A stretch of DNA of 64,000 nt from Achromobacter kerstersii (GTDB lineage: Bacteria; Pseudomonadota; Gammaproteobacteria; Burkholderiales; Burkholderiaceae_B): the NCBI RefSeq assembly GCF_902859595.1, contig NZ_CADIJQ010000005.1, forward strand, positions 310,001-374,000, read 5' to 3'. Position 1 is the first letter of the stretch, and every line of letters starts with the position of its first letter. The position numbers and the translations under genes were made by a program. Below, piece by piece: positions 46,652 through 56,341 of the stretch. The notes beneath the pieces were generated by a model that worked only from the letters and a program-made list of their open reading frames with translations, ran no database searches and was not told the origin of the DNA.

Positions 46652-48709
46652 ATGTATCGCATAGGGATAGACGTCGGAGGCACGTTTACCGATTTCACGA
46701 TGATCGACGAGGACGCCGGCGTGGTGCACTTTCACAAAGTGCCTTCCACGCCGCACGACCCCTCGGAAGCCATCGCCACCGGTATCGGCCAGATGCTCAC
46801 GGACCACGGCGTAGCGCCCTCGCAGGTGTCGCACGTGGGGCATGGCACCACAGTCGCCACCAACCTCATCATTGAACGCAAGGGCGCGCGTGTTGGGCTG
46901 ATCACCACGCGCGGCTTTCGCGACGTGCTCGAAATAGGCCGGCAGACGCGCCCGCATTTGTATGACTACAGCGTGGGCAAGCCGCCCGTTGCCGTGCCGC
47001 GCGAGTTTCGCGTGGAAGTCGACGAACGCGTGAATGCCGCCGGTGACGTGCTGACGCCGCTGAATGATGAGCAGGTGCTGGCGGCGGCGAAGCAGTTCGC
47101 CGCCGCCGGTATCGAAGCCGTCACGATCTGCTTTCTGCATGCCTACCGGAACCCTGAACACGAGCGGCGCGCGGCGCGCATCGTGGCGGAAGTCATGCCG
47201 GATGCCTACATCAGCCAGTCGTCGGATGTGCTGCCGGAATTCCGCGAATACGAACGCCTGTCCACCACCGTGCTGAACGCGGCTGTAGGCCCGAAGATGG
47301 CGCGCTATCTTGAACGCTTCCTGCAACGGGTGCGCGATCTGGATATCGGCCACGAACCGCACACCATCCATTCCAACGGCGGCCTGATGTCGATTGCCAC
47401 CGTGCGCCAATATCCAGTGCGGACGTGTTTGTCCGGGCCGGCGGCGGGCGTGGTGGGCGCGGCGGCCGTGGGGCGCGCCATCGGCAGCCTGAATCTTGTC
47501 ACCTTCGACGTGGGCGGCACCAGCACCGACGTGTCCTTGGTGTGCGACGGACGTCCGCTGTTTACCTCGCATCGTCATGTGGCGGGCTACCCGGTGAAGA
47601 CGCCGATGGTGGATATCCATGTGATTGGCGCGGGCGGCGGCAGCATTGCGTGGCTGGACGACGCCGGTGCATTGAAGGTAGGCCCGCACAGCGCGGGCGC
47701 GGTGCCGGGGCCGGTGGGCTATGGCCGCGGCGGTCAGGAGCCAACCATCACCGATGCCGAGATCGCGCTGCAACGGTTGAACCCGGTCGCGTTGTTGAAC
47801 GGCCGCATGCCCGTGCATGCAGAAGCGGCGCGCCGTGTGATTGAACAACGCGTGGCCGAACCGTTGGGCCTGGACCGCGAAGCCGCAGCCGAAGGCATTC
47901 TGCGCATTGCCGCAGCGAACATGAGCCGCGCCATCCGCGCCGTGTCCACCGAGCGCGGCTATGACTTGTCGCGCTTCGCGCTCTACGCCTACGGCGGCGC
48001 GGGGCCATTGCACGCCGTCGAAGTGGCCGAGGAATGCGGCATTCCTGTCGTCATCGTGCCGCAGGAACCCGGCACGATGTGCGCACGCGGCATCTTGCTA
48101 AGCGACATCTCGTTTGACTTCGTGCAAAGCGAAATCTCGCTGGCAAGCGAAGCGGCCTGGCCCGCAATCTCAACCCTCTTCGACGGGCTGCGCACGCAAG
48201 CCCAGAACTGGCTGGACGACGAGCGTGTGGACCCCGCATTGCGGATCTGCCACAGCGCCATCGACGCGCGCTACGAAGGCCAGAACTTTGAAGTGCAGGT
48301 CAGCCTGGACGATACGGGCGCGGGCGGCTACGCCGAATTTGCGCGCCGCTTCGCTGAAGCACACGAGCGCGAATACGGCTACACCGTCGACGACCGCAAC
48401 GTGCAGATCATCAACTGCCGCATGCAGGCCGTGGGCCAGGTGGTCAAGGCCCCGCTTGCGCCGCGCCATATCGGCGGGGTGCTGGAAGACGCCAGGCTGG
48501 GCGTACGCAAGGCGTACTTCGGCGCCGAACACGGCTGGCGTGAAACGCCGGTGTACGACCGCGACCGCGTGCCAACCGGCGCCCGCTTCACCGGCCCCGC
48601 GCTGCTGGAAGAAATGAGCTCGACCACCGTGGTGGGCGTGGGCCAGCACGTCAGCGTGGACGAATACGGCAACCTGATCATCCGTTTGCAAGGAGGCTTG
48701 AATGACTAA
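46652..48709 (+). CDS. hyuA: Hydantoinase/oxoprolinase subunit A (HyuA)
   Basis: The 685-residue subunit is the ATP-binding half of ATP-dependent hydantoinase/oxoprolinase enzymes. N-terminal YRIGIDVGGTFTDFTMIDED is the phosphate-binding motif of the actin-like ATPase fold; SHVGHGTTVATNLIIERKGA and LVTFDVGGTSTDVSLVCDG are further family segments. N-methylhydantoinase, 5-oxoprolinase and acetone carboxylase-type enzymes share the fold, so the substrate is open. It overlaps hyuB by eight bases, showing a two-subunit enzyme. Confidence 0.94.
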   Translation: MYRIGIDVGGTFTDFTMIDEDAGVVHFHKVPSTPHDPSEAIATGIGQMLTDHGVAPSQVSHVGHGTTVATNLIIERKGARVGLITTRGFRDVLEIGRQTRPHLYDYSVGKPPVAVPREFRVEVDERVNAAGDVLTPLNDEQVLAAAKQFAAAGIEAVTICFLHAYRNPEHERRAARIVAEVMPDAYISQSSDVLPEFREYERLSTTVLNAAVGPKMARYLERFLQRVRDLDIGHEPHTIHSNGGLMSIATVRQYPVRTCLSGPAAGVVGAAAVGRAIGSLNLVTFDVGGTSTDVSLVCDGRPLFTSHRHVAGYPVKTPMVDIHVIGAGGGSIAWLDDAGALKVGPHSAGAVPGPVGYGRGGQEPTITDAEIALQRLNPVALLNGRMPVHAEAARRVIEQRVAEPLGLDREAAAEGILRIAAANMSRAIRAVSTERGYDLSRFALYAYGGAGPLHAVEVAEECGIPVVIVPQEPGTMCARGILLSDISFDFVQSEISLASEAAWPAISTLFDGLRTQAQNWLDDERVDPALRICHSAIDARYEGQNFEVQVSLDDTGAGGYAEFARRFAEAHEREYGYTVDDRNVQIINCRMQAVGQVVKAPLAPRHIGGVLEDARLGVRKAYFGAEHGWRETPVYDRDRVPTGARFTGPALLEEMSSTTVVGVGQHVSVDEYGNLIIRLQGGLND

Positions 48710-50420
48710 GCCCAACCCTCACGACGCCGGCGCGGCACTGGCCGACCCCATCGGCATGGAAGTGTTCTGCAACCGCCTGCTGTCCATCACCGAAGACATG
48801 AACAACACGCTCGTGCGCGCGTCGTTCTCCACCAACATCAAGGAACGCAAGGACTGCTCCGTCGCACTGTTTGATGCGGCTGGCAGGCTGGTGGCGCAAG
48901 GCACGCAGATTCCGTTGCACCTGGGGTCGCTGGATGGCGCAATGGGCGCGATTCTTCGCACGTTCAAGGCCGACGACATCCGCGAAGGCGATGTCTTTAT
49001 CTGCAATGACCCGTACCTGGCGGACGGCAGCCATCTGCCCGACATCAACATCGTCACGCCCGTGTTCTGGGACGGCGTGCTGCGCTTTTTCGCCGCCAAT
49101 ATTGCGCACCATTCGGATGTGGGTGGCGCGGTGCCGGGGTCGATCGCGGGCGGCTTGAAATCCATTTTTGAGGAAGGCATACGCATTCCCGCGTGCCGCA
49201 TCGCCAAGCACGGCGAGACCGACGAAGACATGCTGCGCCTGATCTGCGCGAACACCCGCGACCCGGAAGAACGCGTGCTGGACTTGCGCGTGCAGATGGC
49301 CACCAACCGCCGGGGCGCGGCCGCTGTGCAAGGCCTGATCCGCCAGATGGGGCTGGATGCGGTGCTGCGTTCGGTTGACGACGTCATCGCGTACACGCGC
49401 CGACGCCTGCTCAATCGCATCGCTGAATTGCGTCAGGGCAGCTACACGTTCCGCAGCGATCTGGACGACGACGGCATGGGTGGCGACCCGGTGCCGATAC
49501 AAGTCACGCTGACCGTGAACCCCGGCAATCTGCACTTCGATTTCGAAGGCTCGGGCAAGCAGGCGCGTGGCGCGATGAACCTGCCCTTCAACGCTTTGCG
49601 CGCTTGCGTGTACTACGCCGTGAAAGCGCTGCTTGACCCGGATCTTGCGCCGAATGCGGGCTTGTTCGATCCCATCTCGGTGTCGGCGCCGGTGGGCACG
49701 ATTACCAACCCGGAACATCCGGCGGCAGTGGGCGCGCGGTCGATTACGGCGCAGAAAGTGGCGGGCGCCATCTTCGGTGCGTTTCGTGGTTTGCTGCCGC
49801 CGGAAAAGACCATGGCGTCCAGCAACGACTGCTGCCCCGCCATTGTGTTTTCAGGCCGCTGGCGCGAACGCGCGGGGCACTTCGTGTACCTGGAAACGTT
49901 GGGCGGCGGCGCGGGTGCGCGCTTTGATGCCGATGGCATGGACGCGGTGCATGTGCACATGACCAACACGTCGAACCTGCCGGTGGAAGCGCTGGAAAAC
50001 GAGTACCCGCTGATGATGGACGAGTACGCGATGATTCCGGATTCGGGCGGCGCGGGCCGCACACGCGGCGGGCTGGCGATTGCCAAGCAGATTCGCGCGG
50101 TGGGGCCGGGCATCGTGTTCTCGGCGCGATCGGACAGCCATACGGTAGGCGTCGCAGCCGGGGTGGACGGCGGCGGTGACGGACGCCGTGCGCGCCTGAT
50201 CCGCAACTTCGGCACGCCCCAGGCGGAAGAACTGTTTTCGAAGACGGCGAACATCGCGTTGGCGCCGGGTGACAGCGTGCGGATTGAAACCCCGGGCGGT
50301 GGCGGTTACGGCGCGCCTGCCGAGCGGTTGCGCACCCGTATCGAGCAAGATCTGGCGGATGGAAAGATCAGCGCCGAGGCCGCTAGAAAGGACTATGGCG
50401 CTGTGCAGGGCGCTGTCTAG
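48702..50420 (+). CDS. hyuB: Hydantoinase/oxoprolinase subunit B (HyuB)
   Basis: The 572-residue subunit partners HyuA in the ATP-dependent ring-opening hydrolysis of a cyclic amide. DPIGMEVFCNRLLSITEDMN, RASFSTNIKERKDCSVALFD, DVFICNDPYLADGSHLPDIN and the late GGGGYGAPAERL are family landmarks. It starts inside the hyuA end with AAGGAGG before ATG 48702. The gene is complete and convergent with the GntR gene of cluster B. Confidence 0.94.
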   Translation: MTKPNPHDAGAALADPIGMEVFCNRLLSITEDMNNTLVRASFSTNIKERKDCSVALFDAAGRLVAQGTQIPLHLGSLDGAMGAILRTFKADDIREGDVFICNDPYLADGSHLPDINIVTPVFWDGVLRFFAANIAHHSDVGGAVPGSIAGGLKSIFEEGIRIPACRIAKHGETDEDMLRLICANTRDPEERVLDLRVQMATNRRGAAAVQGLIRQMGLDAVLRSVDDVIAYTRRRLLNRIAELRQGSYTFRSDLDDDGMGGDPVPIQVTLTVNPGNLHFDFEGSGKQARGAMNLPFNALRACVYYAVKALLDPDLAPNAGLFDPISVSAPVGTITNPEHPAAVGARSITAQKVAGAIFGAFRGLLPPEKTMASSNDCCPAIVFSGRWRERAGHFVYLETLGGGAGARFDADGMDAVHVHMTNTSNLPVEALENEYPLMMDEYAMIPDSGGAGRTRGGLAIAKQIRAVGPGIVFSARSDSHTVGVAAGVDGGGDGRRARLIRNFGTPQAEELFSKTANIALAPGDSVRIETPGGGGYGAPAERLRTRIEQDLADGKISAEAARKDYGAVQGAV

Positions 50421-50435
50421 GGCTCGGCAGCCCAG

Positions 50436-51239
50436 TTACCCCACGTTGAGCGTCATCGAGTATTTCATCTTGTCGTGCGGGAACGTGGTGATGGTGGCAA
50501 GCAGCAGCAGGCCGCCTTCGCCGTAGTAGCGGCGGGTAATGACAAAGCCCGCCGTCTTGGGTTCAACCTTGAGTTGCTTGGCGATCGTCGCGTTGATGGG
50601 CGTGGCCGAGAACTCCTGGTTGACCTCGGTGATGCGGTCGCCAAAGTGGTCTTCGATCAGGCGCAAGAGCGAGATGCGCGACTTGACCTCGACGCGCACA
50701 TCCGAGTGTTCGGGGTCGGCGTAGATCAGCGTGCTGGCGGCGGCGGTGTCCGGGTCGTCAAGGGTCTTGATGGAGTTGATGTGCAGCCAGGATTTATCAG
50801 CCGAGCAGCCCAGCGCTTCGGCCAGCCGCTTGGGCAGCTTGATGGTGCGTACGTCTTGCACCAGCAGCGCGGCGTTGCGCGCGTATTGCAGCAGGTCAGG
50901 AAACTGCGAAATACGCTGCGTGAAGCGGGTGCTGGCACGGGCGGTTTCCACGCGAGTGCCGACGCCGGGGCGGCGCGACACCATGCCCGCCACGGTCAGC
51001 ATGCGGATGGCTTCGCGAATGGTGTGGCGGCTGGCGTTGAACTGATCGCAAAGCTCGTGTTCCGTCGGCAGCAGCGTCATGACGGGGTAGCGGCCGGTGC
51101 TGATGTCTTGGGACAGCGTCTGGAAAATGCTCTTGTAACGGGGGCCGCTGGCGTCGGCATCCGGCGCGTGCGATTCCGGTTTGCCGCGCGCCTGCCGTGC
51201 TCCGCCAGGGCCCGCCGCGCGCTCGGAGGATCGGGTCAT
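50436..51239 (-). CDS. Cluster B: GntR-family (UTRA domain) transcriptional regulator
   Basis: The 267-residue regulator has an N-terminal GntR winged helix-turn-helix (LLPTEHELCDQFNASRHTIR with EAIRMLTVAGMVSRRPGVGT) and a C-terminal UTRA effector domain. I chose ATG 51239, which has AAGGAG eight bases before it; ATG 51281 lies on an operator-like palindrome and would add 14 residues. It is divergent from the cluster B importer/oxidase operon. Palindromes TTGTCCGGACAA-type in the shared promoter region mark it as the likely repressor of both sides. Confidence 0.93.
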   Translation of the reverse strand: MTRSSERAAGPGGARQARGKPESHAPDADASGPRYKSIFQTLSQDISTGRYPVMTLLPTEHELCDQFNASRHTIREAIRMLTVAGMVSRRPGVGTRVETARASTRFTQRISQFPDLLQYARNAALLVQDVRTIKLPKRLAEALGCSADKSWLHINSIKTLDDPDTAAASTLIYADPEHSDVRVEVKSRISLLRLIEDHFGDRITEVNQEFSATPINATIAKQLKVEPKTAGFVITRRYYGEGGLLLLATITTFPHDKMKYSMTLNVG

Positions 51240-51269
51240 CGGGAGGCTCCTTGAATTGTTATATGGGGT

Positions 51270-51281
51270 TTGTACGGACAA
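51270..51281. promoter_or_regulatory. GntR-type operator, site 1 (TTGTACGGACAA)
   Basis: This 12-mer differs by one base from the perfect palindrome TTGTCCGGACAA. It lies just upstream of the -35 element of the cluster B promoter. Confidence 0.65.
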
Positions 51282-51288
51282 TAACCGA

Positions 51289-51318
51289 TTGACAGCGGTG
51301 TCTTGTGGGATTCATTAT
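51289..51318 (+). promoter_or_regulatory. Cluster B sigma70-like promoter
   Basis: TTGACA (51289-51294, perfect -35) and CATTAT (51313-51318) are separated by 18 bases. The expected start near 51325 is inside the downstream operator pair, so repressor binding would block transcription. Confidence 0.65.
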
Positions 51319-51344
51319 TTGTCCGGACATTCATGTACGGACAA
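51319..51344. promoter_or_regulatory. GntR-type operator, sites 2 and 3
   Basis: TTGTCCGGACAT (51319-51330) and ATGTACGGACAA (51333-51344) are two further copies of the same palindrome, two bases apart, immediately downstream of the -10 element. Confidence 0.65.
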
Positions 51345-51370
51345 AGTGTACCAACAATTCGGGGGTTCTC

Positions 51371-52402
51371 ATGGGCAAGGTACTTGCAGTGATCGTGGCG
51401 GCGACGGTGGCAGCCGGACTCAGCGCCAATGCAGCAGCGCAGCAGAAGTTGGTGGTGGCCGGTTACGGCGGCTCGTTCGAAGACATCATGCGTAAAGACA
51501 TCTTCCCGCCCTTCGCCAAGCAGCACGGCGTCGAGCTGGACTATGTGGCGGGCAACTCCACCAACACGGTGGCGCGCCTGCAAGCGCAGAAAAGCAATCA
51601 GCAGATCGACGTCGCCATCATTGATGACGGCCCCATGTACCAGGCCATTGCGCTGGGCTTCTGCGCCCCGATCACGGGCCTGCCCGCCGACGACATCTAC
51701 AGCACCGCACGCTACAAGGATGACAAGGCCGTCGCCATCGGCATCGTGGCCACCGGCATCATGTACAACAAGAAAGTCTTCGATGAAAAGAAATGGGCTG
51801 CGCCCACGTCGTGGAAAGACCTGAAGGACCCCAAGTACAAGAAGCAGCTGGTCGTGCCGCCGCTGAACAACACCTACGGCTTGCACGCGCTGGTGGAATA
51901 CGCCCGCGAAGGCGGCGGCAGCGAAAAGAAGATCGACGCGGGTTTCACCACGTTCAAGAACGAGGTCGGCCCCAACGTGCTGGTCTATGAACCGTCGCCC
52001 GGCAAGATGACCGAGCTGTTCTCCAGCGGCCAGGCCGTGATTTCCGTGTGGGGCAGCGGCCGCGCGAAGGCGTTCGCCGACACCGGATTCCCGGTGGGCT
52101 TCGTCTATCCGCAGGAAGGCGCTTACGCCCTGCTGTCGTCGGTGTGCCCGATCGCCAAGGCCAGCCCCAACCCGGTTGCGCAAGCCTTCGTGCAGTACCT
52201 GGTGACGCCCGAGGTGCAACAGAAACTGGCGTCGGCCTACGGCTATGGCCCGGTCAACAAGAAAGCCAAGATCGAGGATGACCCGCGCGTGCCGCTGCCG
52301 ATTGGCAAGCGTGCTGCGGACCTCATCGTGATTGATTGGGACACGGTGAACCAGAACCGCGACGACTGGAACAAGCGCTGGACGCGGGAAATCGAGCGCT
52401 GA
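51371..52402 (+). CDS. Cluster B: PotD-type ABC transporter substrate-binding protein
   Basis: The 343-residue periplasmic receptor begins with a short signal peptide (MGKVLAVIVAATVAAGLSAN, cleavage near AAA). It is a paralogue of the cluster A receptor at 40971: GYGGSFEDIMRKDIFPPFAK, NTVARLQAQKSNQQIDVAII and WAAPTSWKDLKDPKYKKQL match the corresponding regions. It is first in its operon and closest to the regulated promoter. I chose ATG 51371 because an open frame from 51305 crosses the operator region. Confidence 0.92.
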   Translation: MGKVLAVIVAATVAAGLSANAAAQQKLVVAGYGGSFEDIMRKDIFPPFAKQHGVELDYVAGNSTNTVARLQAQKSNQQIDVAIIDDGPMYQAIALGFCAPITGLPADDIYSTARYKDDKAVAIGIVATGIMYNKKVFDEKKWAAPTSWKDLKDPKYKKQLVVPPLNNTYGLHALVEYAREGGGSEKKIDAGFTTFKNEVGPNVLVYEPSPGKMTELFSSGQAVISVWGSGRAKAFADTGFPVGFVYPQEGAYALLSSVCPIAKASPNPVAQAFVQYLVTPEVQQKLASAYGYGPVNKKAKIEDDPRVPLPIGKRAADLIVIDWDTVNQNRDDWNKRWTREIER

Positions 52403-52457
52403 CGCGCAGCCGGCAGTGAAAACGGGGCGGCGCACCGCGCCGCCCACGGGAGCTTTC

Positions 52458-53519
52458 ATGACCTATCTAGTGTTGAACCGCCTGAGCAAGCGCTATGGCG
52501 ACACGACTGCCGTCGAAGAGCTGAGCCTGTCGGTAAACCGGGGCGAATTCATTTCGCTGCTGGGGCCTTCCGGCTGCGGCAAGACCACCACGCTGCAAAT
52601 GATTGCGGGCTTTGTCGAACCCACGGGCGGCAGCATCGTGCTGGATGGCCGCGACGTCAGCCGCGTGCCGGCCAACAAGCGCGGCCTGGGCCTGGTGTTT
52701 CAGAACTACGCCTTGTTCCCGCATATGACCGCTTCTGAAAACGTGTCGTTCGGCCTGGAGATGCAGCGGGTGAAGAAGGACGAGCGCGAGGCGCGCGTGG
52801 CGGAAGCGTTGAAGCTGGTGGGCTTGTCGCATCTGGCTGACCGCCATCCGGCGCGCATGTCCGGCGGGCAGCAGCAGCGCGTGGCGTTGGCGCGCGCGCT
52901 GGTCATCCGCCCCAGCGTGCTGTTGCTGGATGAGCCGCTGTCGAACCTGGACGCCAAGCTGCGCGAGGAAATGCAGCTGGAGCTGCGCAGCATTCAACGC
53001 ACCATCGGCACCACCACGATTCTGGTGACGCACGATCAGTCCGAAGCGCTGGCCTTGTCGGACCGCATCGTGGTGATGAACCAGGGCCGGGTGGAACAGG
53101 TGGCGGAACCGTTCCAGGCCTATGAAGGGCCGGCCAGCCATTTCGTCGGCGGCTTTTTGGGCAAGGCGAATGTGTTCACGCCGCAGTCCGAGCAGTACAA
53201 CGATGAAACGCGCGCCCGTGTGGGCGAGGCGCACATCTCGATGGACGGCGCGCCCGTGCCGCAAGGCGCGGTGATTGTGCGGCCCGAGAAGATCCTGTTT
53301 TCTGAGCCCGCCGCCTGTGCCCTGCCCGGCCGCATGAAGACGCGCGTGTTCCAGGGCAACCACTGGTTGTGCCAGGTGGAAACATCCGTGGGCGAAGTCA
53401 TGGTGATCCGGCAGAACGACGGCGTGCCCGTGCCGGCCGAAGGGGAAACCGTGCACCTGCGCTGGCGCGCGCAGGACATGTGTGTGGTGGCGGCCGCGCC
53501 GCAGGGCCGCGCGTCATGA
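52458..53519 (+). CDS. Cluster B: PotA-type ABC transporter ATP-binding protein
   Basis: The 353-residue ATPase has Walker A GPSGCGKTT (residues 36-44), Q-loop GLVFQNYALFPHMTA, signature MSGGQQQR, Walker B VLLLDEPLSNLD and a C-terminal TOBE domain. It is a close paralogue of the cluster A ATPase, with Walker A at the same residues. ATG 52458 follows a CGGGAG ribosome site; the longer open frame from 52416 is not supported. It overlaps the next permease as ATGA. Confidence 0.94.
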   Translation: MTYLVLNRLSKRYGDTTAVEELSLSVNRGEFISLLGPSGCGKTTTLQMIAGFVEPTGGSIVLDGRDVSRVPANKRGLGLVFQNYALFPHMTASENVSFGLEMQRVKKDEREARVAEALKLVGLSHLADRHPARMSGGQQQRVALARALVIRPSVLLLDEPLSNLDAKLREEMQLELRSIQRTIGTTTILVTHDQSEALALSDRIVVMNQGRVEQVAEPFQAYEGPASHFVGGFLGKANVFTPQSEQYNDETRARVGEAHISMDGAPVPQGAVIVRPEKILFSEPAACALPGRMKTRVFQGNHWLCQVETSVGEVMVIRQNDGVPVPAEGETVHLRWRAQDMCVVAAAPQGRAS

Positions 53520-54382
53520 GCGCGCGCGTCAACCCTTGGGTGCTGAGCGCGCCAGCGCTGGTGGTGTACGCCACCTTCCTGGTGGTGCCGATGGCGCTGG
53601 TGTTCCTGATCAGTTTCTTTGACTTCCAGTTCTATGGCGGCATGCAGGCCACGTTTACGTGGAAGAACTACATCGAGATCCTGACTGACGGCTACTACTA
53701 CGAGATCTACGCCCGCACGTTCGGCGTCGCCGCCGCCGTGACGCTAGCCTGCCTGGTGCTGGGCACGGCCGAGGCCTACGTGCTGTCGCGCATGGCCAAT
53801 CCGTGGAAAGGCTTGTTCCTGATGGTGGTGCTGGGGCCGCTGCTGATTTCGGTGGTGGTGCGCACCTTGGGCTGGGCGCTGCTGTTTGGTTCGACGGGCT
53901 TGATCAACAAGGCGTTGATGGGGATCGGCATCATCTCAACGCCGGTGGACCTGATGTACAGCAATCTGGGCGTGGCCATTGCGCTCACGCACGTGCTGGT
54001 GCCATTCATGGTGATTTCGGTATGGGCGTCGTTGCAGCGGATCAACCCGTCAACGGAAGCCGCGGCCCTGTCATTGGGCGCATCGCAATTCACGGTGATC
54101 CGCCGCGTGATCGTGCCGCAAGTCATGCCGGGCATTTTATCGGGCGCAATCATGGTGTTTGCGATGGCGGCAAGCTCGTTCGCCACGCCGGCCATCATCG
54201 GCGGACGCCGCTTGAAGAACGTGGCCACAGCCGCCTACGACGAATTCCTGAACACGCTGAACTGGCCGCTGGGCGCGGCGCTGGCGGTCGTGCTGCTGCT
54301 GGCGACCGTGGTGGTGCTGCTGTCGGCCAACCGGATCATCGAGCGCAAGTACGGCGCCGTCTTCAACCAGGCCGGAGGCTGA
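53516..54382 (+). CDS. Cluster B: PotB-type ABC transporter permease
   Basis: The 288-residue permease has about six membrane segments, starting at VLSAPALVVYATFLVVPMAL. EAA-type loop: TEAAALSLGASQFTVIRRVI. The stretch SSFATPAIIGGRRLKNVATA with AYDEFLNTLNWPLGAALA parallels the cluster A permease closely. The start codon overlaps the ATPase stop. Confidence 0.93.
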   Translation: MSARVNPWVLSAPALVVYATFLVVPMALVFLISFFDFQFYGGMQATFTWKNYIEILTDGYYYEIYARTFGVAAAVTLACLVLGTAEAYVLSRMANPWKGLFLMVVLGPLLISVVVRTLGWALLFGSTGLINKALMGIGIISTPVDLMYSNLGVAIALTHVLVPFMVISVWASLQRINPSTEAAALSLGASQFTVIRRVIVPQVMPGILSGAIMVFAMAASSFATPAIIGGRRLKNVATAAYDEFLNTLNWPLGAALAVVLLLATVVVLLSANRIIERKYGAVFNQAGG

Positions 54383-54383
54383 G

Positions 54384-55184
54384 ATGCAATTCCGAAACGG
54401 CCCCATCGGCCTGCTGTTCCACACGCTGTTCATTCTTTTCATCCTGGCGCCCATCGTGATGGTGTGCGCGGTGGCGTTCACGTCAGAAGGCTTTATCTCG
54501 TTGCCGACGAGCGGGCTGTCGCTGCGCTGGTTCCGCGCCATTTTGGACAACCCGCGCTTTGTGGAAGCCTTCTGGTTCAGTCTGGGACTGGGCACGCTGT
54601 CGGCAACATTGGCCATTGCGCTGGCGGTGCCAAGCGCGCTGGCGCTGGCCCGCAACCGCTTCCGTGGCCGCGAGGCGTTGGTGGCGTTCTTTCTGTCGCC
54701 GCTGATGATTCCGCATGTGGTGCTGGGCTTGGCGTTCCTGAAGTTTTTCACCACTGTGGACCTGGCCGGCACCTATGTGGGGCTGGTGGTCGCGCACGTG
54801 ATTCTGGTGATGCCCTACGCGTTGCGTCTGGTGCTGGCTTCCGCCACCGGGATCGATCCGGCGCTGGAGCGCGCTGCGCAATCATTGGGCGCGTCCAACT
54901 GGACGGCATTCCGGCGCGTGGTGTTGCCCTTGCTGCTGCCGGGGGTGGTCAGCGGCTGGGTCATCGCCTTCATCACAAGCTTCGATGAATTGACCATGTC
55001 GATCTTCATCGCCTCGCCGTCCACGACGACGCTGCCGGTGCGTATCTTCCTGCATATCGAAGACACCATCGACCCGCTCGTGACGGCCGTGTCGGCCGTG
55101 CTGATCTACGTAACGATCATCGCCATCTTCATTCTGGACCGCGTGGTCGGCCTGGAAAAGCTGTTTGTAGGAAAGGGACGCTAA
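54384..55184 (+). CDS. Cluster B: PotC-type ABC transporter permease
   Basis: The 266-residue second permease has the same layout as cluster A PotC: LSLRWFRAILDNPRFVEAFW and RAAQSLGASNWTAFRRVVLP. Its TAA shares a base with the ATG of the following flavoprotein gene, so importer and oxidase genes are coupled in translation. Confidence 0.94.
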   Translation: MQFRNGPIGLLFHTLFILFILAPIVMVCAVAFTSEGFISLPTSGLSLRWFRAILDNPRFVEAFWFSLGLGTLSATLAIALAVPSALALARNRFRGREALVAFFLSPLMIPHVVLGLAFLKFFTTVDLAGTYVGLVVAHVILVMPYALRLVLASATGIDPALERAAQSLGASNWTAFRRVVLPLLLPGVVSGWVIAFITSFDELTMSIFIASPSTTTLPVRIFLHIEDTIDPLVTAVSAVLIYVTIIAIFILDRVVGLEKLFVGKGR

Positions 55185-56341
55185 TGACGGACGAGAAAGA
55201 ACTGGCGCCCCGCGCGCCCGTGCATCGCGGCATTTATGACGCTGTGGTGATCGGCGGCGGGCTGGTGGGGTCGGCCATTGCCTATGGCTTGCGGCGCGAG
55301 CTGGACCATGTGGCCGTGCTGGACGAAGGCGACGTGGCGTACCGGGCGTCGCGCGGTAACTTCGGGCTGGTGTGGGTGCAGAGCAAAGGCATGGGGCTGC
55401 CGCGCTACGGCGTGTGGACGATGACGTCCGCGTCCGGCTGGCCCCGGCTGGCTGCGCAACTGCTGGACGAGACCGGTGTGGACGTGCACCTGGAACAGCG
55501 CGGCGGACTGCACGCGCTGTTGAGTGACGAAGAGGTGGAAGCGCGCGGCAAGTTCATGCAGACCTTGCTGGCGCAACCGGGCATGGCACAGTACGACTGG
55601 AAACTGCTGGACCGCGCCGAGGTTGCGGACTTGGTGCCGGGCATTGGCCCCGAGGTGCGCGGCGCCACTTGGACGCCGGTGGACGGCATTGCCAACCCGC
55701 TGAAGCTGCTGCGCGCGCTGCACATGAGTTTTGCACAGCGGGTGGTGGATTACTTGCCGCGCCGGCCGGCACAAAGCATCAAGCAGCGCGACGGGGTGTT
55801 CGAGATCGCCACGCCATCAGGCACGGTGCGTGCGCGCAAGGTCGTGCTGGCATCGGGCTTGTCGAACAAAGACCTGGGTGCGCAAGTTGGCCTGGACGTG
55901 CCGGTGCGCCCGCAGCGTGGGCAGATCGTGGTGCTGGAACGCACGCGCCGCATGCTGGAAACGCCGCTCTCCACCTTGCGCCAAACCGATGAAGGCACGT
56001 GGCTGATCGGCGATTCGCAAGAAGAGGCCGGCTATGTGGACAACCTGGTGGGCCTGCCGATTCTGGGCACGCTGGCCGACCGCGCGGTGCGCACGCTGCC
56101 TGCCTTGCGCGACGTGCGCGTGGTGCGCAGCTGGGCCGCGCTGCGCGTGATGTCCAAGGATGGCTTTCCGATTTATCAGCAATCTGAAACGTGCCCGGGC
56201 GCTTTCGTCGCCACCTGTCACAGCGGCGTGACGCTGGCCGCCGCGCATGCTCTCAATCTGGCGCCCATGATCGTGGCCGGCAAGCTTGCCGACGACATGG
56301 CGCCCTTCTCGACCCGGAGGTTCCATGTTCAAGAGGCTTGA
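55184..56341 (+). CDS. Cluster B: extra DAO-type FAD-dependent oxidoreductase
   Basis: The 385-residue flavoprotein has an N-terminal FAD motif (DAVVIGGGLVGSAIAYGLRR), a central NWVQ-like segment GNFGLVWVQSKGMG and the C-terminal TCHSGVTLAAAHALNLAPMI typical of DAO-superfamily oxidases. Cluster A has no counterpart. It could oxidise a different substrate or perform a second step, and it precedes the three-subunit complex genes. It overlaps the next gene by 17 bases. Confidence 0.88.
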   Translation: MTDEKELAPRAPVHRGIYDAVVIGGGLVGSAIAYGLRRELDHVAVLDEGDVAYRASRGNFGLVWVQSKGMGLPRYGVWTMTSASGWPRLAAQLLDETGVDVHLEQRGGLHALLSDEEVEARGKFMQTLLAQPGMAQYDWKLLDRAEVADLVPGIGPEVRGATWTPVDGIANPLKLLRALHMSFAQRVVDYLPRRPAQSIKQRDGVFEIATPSGTVRARKVVLASGLSNKDLGAQVGLDVPVRPQRGQIVVLERTRRMLETPLSTLRQTDEGTWLIGDSQEEAGYVDNLVGLPILGTLADRAVRTLPALRDVRVVRSWAALRVMSKDGFPIYQQSETCPGAFVATCHSGVTLAAAHALNLAPMIVAGKLADDMAPFSTRRFHVQEA

